Assembly (NCBI GenBank): GCA_035648415.1 | Contig: DASRLO010000097.1 | Location: 22,892 to 86,891 of the forward strand | Length of the DNA stretch: 64,000 nucleotides | Reading direction: 5' to 3' | DNA from: DATARH01 sp035648415 | GTDB lineage: Bacteria > Pseudomonadota > Alphaproteobacteria > ATCC43930 > CGMCC-115725 | Translations under genes and position numbers: made by a program | Notes under the pieces: generated by a model | Told to the model about the DNA's origin: nothing | The model's database searches: none | The model's input: only the letters and a program-made list of their open reading frames with translations | Shown here: in pieces, positions 58,118 to 64,000 of the stretch | Layout of the letters: each line of letters begins with the position of its first letter | How positions within the stretch are numbered: the first letter of the stretch is position 1

Positions 58118-58410
58118 AGGATGTCGCCGCCGTTGCTGAATTGCGGTCCGGCCTGGCTCGGCGAGCCGGGGACTAAACGGCGCGTATCGACGACGTACCC
58201 GTTGGTGCACATCGCGTGCGCTCTTAGCGCGTCCACCAGCCACCCCTGTCGGATGCGCTCGGCCGCGCCGTCGTCGTTCGCCGTCATCATCGTGCTGGTG
58301 TGTGCGCTGTAAAGGAACGATCCGGGCCCGGTCGCGGTAAAGCCTTCATGCCGGTCGCTGCCGACGCAGCCGGCGAGCGGGATTAGACATAAGAGGGTAA
58401 GCGCGCGCAT
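58096..58410 (-). CDS. Small lipoprotein
   Basis: 104 residues; signal MRALTLLCLIPLAGC with lipidated Cys15. Mature part has FLYSAHTSTMMTANDDG, AMCTNGYVVDTRR and GDILYSGRC. Unknown function; envelope-located. Confidence 0.75.
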   Translation of the reverse strand: MRALTLLCLIPLAGCVGSDRHEGFTATGPGSFLYSAHTSTMMTANDDGAAERIRQGWLVDALRAHAMCTNGYVVDTRRLVPGSPSQAGPQFSNGGDILYSGRCT

Positions 58411-58524
58411 CGGCCGGGTTCTCCAATTTGGATCAATCTCTAATCCTCGATTCCGCGTCGCAGGGCAAGCGGGTGATGATGGCGGCCGTGACCGCCGGGC
58501 GCTATAAGGCCGCGCCGAAGCAAG

Positions 58525-60072
58525 ATGCCGGGTGTTGGTATGAGGGCGATCAAAACAGGCGGGCGGATTGCCGCTGGGTTCGTCGCGGCGATCCTGGCGC
58601 TGTCGCCGATCGCCAGCGCGGACGAAGCGAAGCCTGGGCATGACGCTCCTTCGCAGAAAGCCGGGCTCGATTTGCCGGCGCGTGTCGAGACGCACCACAC
58701 CATCCAGTTCGGCCAGCGCAGCCTGGATTATCGCGCGGCCGCCGAGACGATCGCGCTCAGCGACGGCAAGGGCAACAACACGGCCTCGGTATTCACGATC
58801 TCGTATCTCACCGATCCGAAGCCGGGACAGCCACGCCCGGTCGCCTTCTTCTTCAACGGCGGCCCCGGCGCGGCGGCGGTATTCCTGCATCTCGGCGCGG
58901 TCGGCCCGCGCATCATGGAAGACACGCCGACCGGGGCGGTGCCGGACCCGCCGGTGCGCATCGTCGACAATCCGTCGACCTGGCTCGACTTCACCGACCT
59001 CGTCTTTGTCGATCCGGTTGGCACCGGGTTTAGCCGCGGCGAAGGCAAGGACGACAATCCGAACAAACCGTTCTTGAACGTCCGCGGCGATATCGATTCG
59101 CTCGACGCGGTGGTGCGGCTGTGGCTGACCAAGCACGAGCGCTGGAGCGCCCCGGTTTATCTTGTCGGCGAAAGCTATGGCGGGTTCCGCGTCGCCGCGA
59201 TGGCGAAGAGCCTCGCGCATGACGAGGGCGTGGTCCCGAGCGGCATCATCATGCTGTCGCCTGCTCTCGATACGGCGCTACTGAACCCGGACGCCGCCGC
59301 GCTGGTCGCCGGGGCGGTGAACCTGCCGACGTTCGCCGCCTCGGCCGCCGTGCTTTCCGGCAATCCCAGGCTCGACACCGGTCCGGTCGAGCAGTTTGCG
59401 CTGTCGGATTATCTCGTCGGCCTCGCCGCGATGAAGGGCGTGCCGCCGCCCGGCGACCCGTTCATCGCCAGGGTCGCGGCGATGATCGGCCTGCCGGCGG
59501 ACATCGTGCGGCGCGAGCGCGGCTGGGTCGGCAAGGAGGTCTTCGCGCGGGAGCTGCGCCGCGCCCAAGACCAGGTGCTGAGCCTCTACGATGGGACCAT
59601 TACGCGCCCGGCGCCCGCCAACCCGTGGGACCAGACCGCCGGCGATCCAGTGCTCGACAATGCGATCGCCGCCTATACCCAGGCCTTCAACAGCTATGCG
59701 CCAGCCGAACTCGGCTACCACACCGAGCTGCAATATCGGGTGCTGCCGATGTCCATCAGCCGGCAGTGGAATTTTGACGGAGCCCGCGAAGGCCGGGACG
59801 GGCTCGGACTCGCGCTGTCCGGCCTGCAGACGGCGCTGCTCGAGCACCCCGCGACCAAGGTGCTGATCGCCAACGGCCGCTACGATCTGGTGACGCCCTA
59901 TTTCGCCTCGCGCTGGCTGATCGATCAGCTGGCGATCCCGGAAGCGGTTCGCGCGGCGATCCGTCTCAAGATCTATGACGGCGGCCACATGATGTATCTG
60001 CGGGCGCAATCGCGCGACGCGCTGGCGGCGGACGCAGCCGCGCTCTTTGCCGCCGGGGCCAAAACGCCCTAG
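58525..60072 (+). CDS. S10 family serine carboxypeptidase-like protein
   Basis: 515 residues with a signal peptide (GGRIAAGFVAAILALSPIASA). FFFNGGPGAAAVFLHLGAVGP (oxyanion strand), nucleophile GESYGG, Asp in ANGRYDLVTP and His in DGGHMMYLR. Exported carboxypeptidase or esterase of bacterial S10 type. An internal start MRAIKTGG at 58540 is also possible. Confidence 0.93.
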   Translation: MPGVGMRAIKTGGRIAAGFVAAILALSPIASADEAKPGHDAPSQKAGLDLPARVETHHTIQFGQRSLDYRAAAETIALSDGKGNNTASVFTISYLTDPKPGQPRPVAFFFNGGPGAAAVFLHLGAVGPRIMEDTPTGAVPDPPVRIVDNPSTWLDFTDLVFVDPVGTGFSRGEGKDDNPNKPFLNVRGDIDSLDAVVRLWLTKHERWSAPVYLVGESYGGFRVAAMAKSLAHDEGVVPSGIIMLSPALDTALLNPDAAALVAGAVNLPTFAASAAVLSGNPRLDTGPVEQFALSDYLVGLAAMKGVPPPGDPFIARVAAMIGLPADIVRRERGWVGKEVFARELRRAQDQVLSLYDGTITRPAPANPWDQTAGDPVLDNAIAAYTQAFNSYAPAELGYHTELQYRVLPMSISRQWNFDGAREGRDGLGLALSGLQTALLEHPATKVLIANGRYDLVTPYFASRWLIDQLAIPEAVRAAIRLKIYDGGHMMYLRAQSRDALAADAAALFAAGAKTP

Positions 60073-60653
60073 CGAAAGCCGATCCGCTGCGGGCGGCGGA
60101 CGGCGTCGATCATCCGGTCGAGCGCGGCGGTCAGCGCGTCGGCGGCTTGCGGTCCGGTTTCGAGGTGGCGCAACGCCAGTGCCGCCGCCTCGATCGTCGA
60201 CAGCGCGTCGCGCCGCGGTTCGCGCCGCAGGCGGCCGAGCTTAGCCGGACGTGGCGGGTCAAGCACGATGCGATGCAATTTCAACAGCCACGGGTTGCGC
60301 CACCACAGCGTCTTCGCCTGGCTCCACGTGCCGTCGAGCAGCACGATGCCGCGCAAGCCGCCAAGGATCGCGCTGGGGTCGCCGAGCGGCTCGCCGCGTC
60401 GGTCGAGCACGGTCAGCTCGCGCCGCTCGGCTGACGGTCCGGCGCGCGCCGGACCGAGATGCAGCACCGCCCAGCGCCTCGGCTCCGCCGCCGCGCCGTA
60501 GACGCGCGCCAGGCCGGGCCACGACAGGCCGATCGCCAGCCTGGCGTTGCGCAGCGTCGCGCCGACCAGAGCTGCGGTCGACAGCGCCTCGCGCTGTTCG
60601 TGCGGGTGCTGCAGGATCAGCACGAAGACGCGGTTGTCGATCGAGGCGGCCAT
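60069..60653 (-). CDS. DTW-domain protein (Tap-type tRNA aminocarboxypropyltransferase family)
   Basis: 194 residues. ILQHPHEQREALSTAALV, VLHLGPARAG, LLDGTWSQAKTLWWRNPWL (the DTW/DGTW motif), IEAAALALRHLE. Family members modify tRNA U47 with an acp group. The N-terminus is short and lacks the usual zinc cysteines. Confidence 0.9.
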   Translation of the reverse strand: MAASIDNRVFVLILQHPHEQREALSTAALVGATLRNARLAIGLSWPGLARVYGAAAEPRRWAVLHLGPARAGPSAERRELTVLDRRGEPLGDPSAILGGLRGIVLLDGTWSQAKTLWWRNPWLLKLHRIVLDPPRPAKLGRLRREPRRDALSTIEAAALALRHLETGPQAADALTAALDRMIDAVRRPQRIGFR

Positions 60654-60728
60654 GCGTCGGCACTATACCTGTGATCCGGCCCGATTGCCTTCCGCCTGCC
60701 GGCCCGTCGCGGTATCCTCGGCGCAACA

Positions 60729-62144
60729 ATGACACTCGGGACCCGTCAGTTACTGATCTCGTTGATCGTCGCCTGCGCGATGTTCATGCAGAACATGGAT
60801 TCGACGGTGATTGCGACGGCGCTTCCGGTGATCGCCCGTTCCCTGAATGAAAGCCCGCTGCGGCTCAACGTGGCGATTACCTGCTATCTGTTGAGCCTTG
60901 CCGTCTTTGTGCCGATCAGCGGCTGGACCGCGGACCGGCTCGGCGCGCGCCGCGTGTTCAGCGCGGCGATCGTCGTGTTCACCCTCGGCAGTATCGGCTG
61001 CGGGCTCTCCAACTCGCTGACGATGCTGGTGGTCTCGCGCATCGTCCAGGGGATGGGTGGGGCGATGATGGTGCCGGTCGGCCGGCTGGTGCTGCTGAAG
61101 ACGGTGCCGCGCTCCGAGCTGGTGCGCGCGATGTCCTATGTCAGCCTGCCGGCGATGCTCGGCCCGGTGACCGGGCCACCGCTCGGCGGGTTCATCGCGA
61201 CCTACGGCTCGTGGCGCTGGATCTTCTTTATCAATATCCCGATCGGGTTGATTGGCATCGTGTTGATCAACCTGTTCATCGAGGATTTTCGCGAGACCGG
61301 TCGCCGCCCATTCGATCTCAACGGTTTCGTCTTGACCGGGCTCGGGCTGGCCAGCCTGGCATTCGGCTTCGAGACGATCGGCCGCGGCGCGGTGCCGGCG
61401 GCGCTGACCGTCGGCCTGCTGGCGGCGGGCATCATCCTGATGACCCTCTATGTCCGCCATGCGCGCCGCGCCGAGTTTCCGGTCATCGATCTCTCGCTGA
61501 TGCGGATCCCGACCTACGCGGCGGCGACGATCGGCGGGTTTTTGTTCCGCATGGGGATGGGCGCGCTGCCCTTCCTGCTGCCGATGATGCTGCAGATCGG
61601 GTTCGGGCTGAGCGCGTTGCGCTCGGGTCTGCTCACCTTCGCCAGCGCCGCCGGCGCGATGATGATGAAGATCGGGGTCAACACCATCATCCGCACCTTC
61701 GGGTTTCGCGCCGTGATGTGCGGCAACGCGGTGATCAGCGCCGGCTTCCTGTTCGCCTACGCGTTCTTCAAACCGTCGACGCCGCATGTCGTGATCTTCC
61801 TGGCGCTGCTGGCCGGCGGGTTCTTCCGCTCGCTGCAGATGACCAGCATCAATTCGTTGAGCTATGCCGATGTGCCCGGACCGATGCTGAGCCGCGCGAC
61901 CAGCCTCACCAGCATGTGCCAGCAACTGTCGCAGGCGGTCGGCGTCGGCACCGGCGCGCTGCTGCTCTTCATCTTCATCGCGCTGCGCGGCGAAGCGTCT
62001 CCGACGCCGCTCGATTTCTCGTTCGCCTTCGCGGTGGTCGGTTGCATCGGCATGCTGTCGGTGCCGTTTTTTCTGATGATGTCGCCGGACGCCGGGGCCG
62101 CGGTCAGCGGCCGCGGCTCCGCCAGCAAGCTCGCGCAATCGTGA
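60729..62144 (+). CDS. MFS transporter, DHA2/EmrB type
   Basis: 471 residues, about 14 membrane helices. Motif region DSTVIATALPVIARSL, GWTADRLGARRVF, GFIATYGSWRWIFFINIPIGL. Drug or small-molecule exporter by family; substrate unknown. Confidence 0.93.
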   Translation: MTLGTRQLLISLIVACAMFMQNMDSTVIATALPVIARSLNESPLRLNVAITCYLLSLAVFVPISGWTADRLGARRVFSAAIVVFTLGSIGCGLSNSLTMLVVSRIVQGMGGAMMVPVGRLVLLKTVPRSELVRAMSYVSLPAMLGPVTGPPLGGFIATYGSWRWIFFINIPIGLIGIVLINLFIEDFRETGRRPFDLNGFVLTGLGLASLAFGFETIGRGAVPAALTVGLLAAGIILMTLYVRHARRAEFPVIDLSLMRIPTYAAATIGGFLFRMGMGALPFLLPMMLQIGFGLSALRSGLLTFASAAGAMMMKIGVNTIIRTFGFRAVMCGNAVISAGFLFAYAFFKPSTPHVVIFLALLAGGFFRSLQMTSINSLSYADVPGPMLSRATSLTSMCQQLSQAVGVGTGALLLFIFIALRGEASPTPLDFSFAFAVVGCIGMLSVPFFLMMSPDAGAAVSGRGSASKLAQS

Positions 62145-62148
62145 TGTG

Positions 62149-62847
62149 ATGCGGCTCCTCGCGTGGAACATCCGCCAAGGCGGCGGCACGCGGCTGCCGG
62201 CAATTCGAGACGCGCTGGCGCGGCACGATGCCGACGTGCTGGTGCTGTCCGAATACCGTGGCGGGGATTCCGCGCTGCGCCTGCGAGAGGCGCTGGAGCG
62301 CGTGGGCTATCCGCACGTCACCTCGCCGATGCCGCCGCCTGGGAAGAGCGGGGTTTTGGTCGCCGCCCGCCGCCGTTTCCGCGGTCATGCCGCGCTCAGC
62401 GACACGCTGCCCGAGCCCTACCGGCTGGTTCATGTCGAGATCGGCAAGCTCTCGCTGTGCGGGGTTTACATGCCGAACCTGCTCGCGAAAGTGCCGTATT
62501 GGGAAGCCGTCGTCGCGAGCCTCGCATCCCGGCTTGAGGGGCATGCCTTGGCGATCGGCGATTTCAATACCTGCCGCGCGTATGTCGACGAGCCGGGGGC
62601 GATCGACCGCACGGCCTATTTCATGGACCGGCTCGTCGAACTCGGGTTTTGCGACCTATGGCGGCAGCGTTATCCGGAAGGCCGCGAATTTTCCTGGTAC
62701 AGCCATCGCGGCAACGGGTTCCGCATCGACCACGCCTTCCTGTCGCCGGGGCTGGCGCGGCGGGCGGGCCCGGTCCGCTACTCCCATGACGAGCGGCTGA
62801 GCGGCCTTTCCGACCACTCGCCGCTGATCCTCGATCTGCCGGGTTAA
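62149..62847 (+). CDS. Endonuclease/exonuclease/phosphatase family protein
   Basis: 232 residues. WNIRQGGGTRLPAIRDAL, VLSEYRG (catalytic Glu), IGDFNTCR, RIDHAFLSPGL and GLSDHSPLI match the EEP superfamily, as in exonuclease III-like enzymes. Overlap or near-overlap with the MFS stop (TGATGTGATG). Substrate unclear. Confidence 0.9.
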   Translation: MRLLAWNIRQGGGTRLPAIRDALARHDADVLVLSEYRGGDSALRLREALERVGYPHVTSPMPPPGKSGVLVAARRRFRGHAALSDTLPEPYRLVHVEIGKLSLCGVYMPNLLAKVPYWEAVVASLASRLEGHALAIGDFNTCRAYVDEPGAIDRTAYFMDRLVELGFCDLWRQRYPEGREFSWYSHRGNGFRIDHAFLSPGLARRAGPVRYSHDERLSGLSDHSPLILDLPG

Positions 62848-63092
62848 ACTTCTCGAGGTCGCTTCAGCTCGGGGGGAAGGTCGTCGCGCCAGTTGCGCCC
62901 GGTATCCCATCCCCAGGGCCGGACGGCATTGCGCTGCTTGATCAGTTCGTCGATCTCGCGGTCGATCACGAAGACCGAGCGGTCGCCATTGGCCTTTTCC
63001 AGGTACAGCTTGTAGAGCTGGTCCCAGATCACGGTCAATTTCGCGCTCTGCTCTTCGGTCAGCGGGGGAAAGAATGGTGCGGCCTCGGCCAA
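62844..63092 (-). CDS. Small conserved hypothetical protein
   Basis: 82 residues: FFPPLTEEQSAKLTVIWDQLYKLYLEKA, FVIDREIDELIKQRNAVRPW, WRDDLPPEL. Helical, no membrane segment or known domain. Convergent with the EEP gene, sharing 4 bases. Confidence 0.65.
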   Translation of the reverse strand: MAEAAPFFPPLTEEQSAKLTVIWDQLYKLYLEKANGDRSVFVIDREIDELIKQRNAVRPWGWDTGRNWRDDLPPELKRPREV

Positions 63093-63168
63093 TGCCGGCT
63101 CCGTCCGTTGCGTGGCGACGAAGGTGGAACCTAGGCAGAATTGGTTAGCAGCCAGTTAAGACAAGCCG

Positions 63169-64000
63169 CTATTCGCCGTCCGCCGCGACCGCCTCTCGCA
63201 TCGCGCCGAGCTGCCGCCGGATGAGGCGAGCGTAGAGCCCGTTGCGGGCGACCAGCTCGGCATGGCTGCCGGTCTCGACCACACGCCCGCGGTCGAGCAC
63301 GACAAGGCAATCGGCATTGCGCACCGTCGACAGCCGATGCGCGATGACGATCGTCGTGCGCTCGCGCATCAGCGCGTCGAGCGCGCTGCGCACCAAGGCC
63401 TCGCTCACCGCGTCGAGATGCGAGGTCGCCTCGTCGAGCACCAAAGTCGGCGCGTTTTTGAGAAAGGCGCGGGCGATCGCGATGCGCTGGCGCTGGCCGC
63501 CGGAAAGCTGCACGCCGCGCTCGCCGACCGACGTGTCGAGGCCTTCCGGCAACGACATGACAAATTCGGAAAGCGCTGCTTGGTCGAGCGCCCGGTAGAT
63601 TGCCGTTTCGTCCGCATTCGGGCGGGCAAGCGCGACATTGGCGCGTAGGCTGTCGTTGAACAGGTAGGTATCCTGCGACACCAGTGAGACGCGGCCGCGC
63701 AGATGGTCGAGCTCGAAATCCCGCAAGTCGATGCCGTCGATCTGGATATGGCCGGCACTCGGGTCCCAAAACCGCAGCAGGAGGTTGGCCAGCGTCGTCT
63801 TGCCGGCGCCCGAGGGCCCGACGATCGCCACCGTGGCGCCGGCCGGAATGTCGAGCGCGACCGCATCGAGCGCCGGGCGCCGCGCGCCGGGATAGGCGAA
63901 CTCGACCGCCTCGAAGCGGATCGCCGAGCCACCGGCCGGCGCCGGGGGCCGTTCGGCGCCATCGACCACCGCCGGCCTCTCGTGATGCACGGCGAAGATC
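63169..64000 (-). CDS. ABC exporter ATP-binding part, truncated by window edge
   Basis: Frame continues past the window end (IFAVHHERP precedes the visible GTG). Nucleotide-binding domain: IRFEAVEFAYPGARRPAL, Walker A IVGPSGAGKTT, Q-loop SLVSQDTYLF, signature QLSGGQRQRIAIARAF, Walker B LVLDEATSHLD, H-loop VIAHRLSTV. The pattern is of a fused-membrane exporter (MsbA-type) whose membrane part lies upstream, outside the window. Confidence 0.93.
   Translation of the reverse strand, partial: IFAVHHERPAVVDGAERPPAPAGGSAIRFEAVEFAYPGARRPALDAVALDIPAGATVAIVGPSGAGKTTLANLLLRFWDPSAGHIQIDGIDLRDFELDHLRGRVSLVSQDTYLFNDSLRANVALARPNADETAIYRALDQAALSEFVMSLPEGLDTSVGERGVQLSGGQRQRIAIARAFLKNAPTLVLDEATSHLDAVSEALVRSALDALMRERTTIVIAHRLSTVRNADCLVVLDRGRVVETGSHAELVARNGLYARLIRRQLGAMREAVAADGE

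Overview
This is a high-GC chromosomal window whose gene order points to an alphaproteobacterium, most likely Rhodospirillales-like. The evidence is a phaR-phaC-phaA-phaB storage cluster, a fabD-fabG-acpP-fabF-mltG-yicC-gmk run, a minus-strand block encoding LptF, LptG, LptD, SurA, PdxA and RsmA, and pepA next to holC. The assignment is inference from gene content; there is no rRNA or other marker to name a genus.

Layout. 1-5.3 kb: the end of a GGDEF/EAL protein, then polyhydroxyalkanoate genes: phaR (minus strand), a PhaE-like subunit overlapping a PhaC-type synthase, thiolase phaA and reductase phaB. 5.3-10.7 kb: assorted metabolic genes (DUF488, glutathione S-transferase, dienelactone hydrolase, enoyl-CoA hydratase family, a secreted low-complexity protein, a metallo-beta-lactamase-fold hydrolase) with two palindromic intergenic repeats. 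10.8-40.8 kb: a siphovirus or GTA-like structural cluster. It holds an S24 repressor, two small probable regulators, terminase subunits, a signal-peptide-bearing fibre-like protein, portal, protease/scaffold, capsid, connectors, tail tube, tail chaperones, tape measure, DUF2460, DUF2163, NlpC/P60, tail tip, fibres and lysis genes. I find no integrase, excisionase, replication or recombination gene. 40.9-49.3 kb: the fatty-acid operon, mltG, yicC, gmk, rsmA and pdxA. 49.3-55.4 kb: surA and the LPS-export genes lptD, lptG and lptF. 55.5-64 kb: pepA, holC, a decayed small gene pair, an S10 peptidase, a DTW-domain protein, an MFS transporter, an EEP-family enzyme, a small conserved gene and the start of an ABC exporter reaching the window end.

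The most unusual part is 17.4-23.1 kb. The HK97-type portal gene carries a C-terminal extension introduced by a proline-rich linker (NPD-EPRVPAG-GG-EWT), of a kind seen before polymorphic toxin tips. Behind it lie three or four partial, almost identical copies of the portal 3' end. Two of these lead into a different small tip domain, and each tip is followed by a different small soluble protein that could be its immunity partner. The same linker reappears at 40.1 kb before another tip and another immunity-like gene. The arrangement resembles the silent toxin-tip cassette arrays of Rhs or Maf systems, but hung on a phage portal gene.

The phage-like region also carries many lesions: frameshifts in terL, the fibre, the protease/scaffold gene, the DUF2163 gene, one immunity-like gene and the second toxin module, plus an in-frame TAA in the tail-tip gene. 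No essential chromosomal gene in the window shows a lesion. The cluster therefore looks like a decaying or domesticated particle locus in which the toxin-tip cassettes have been rearranged repeatedly.
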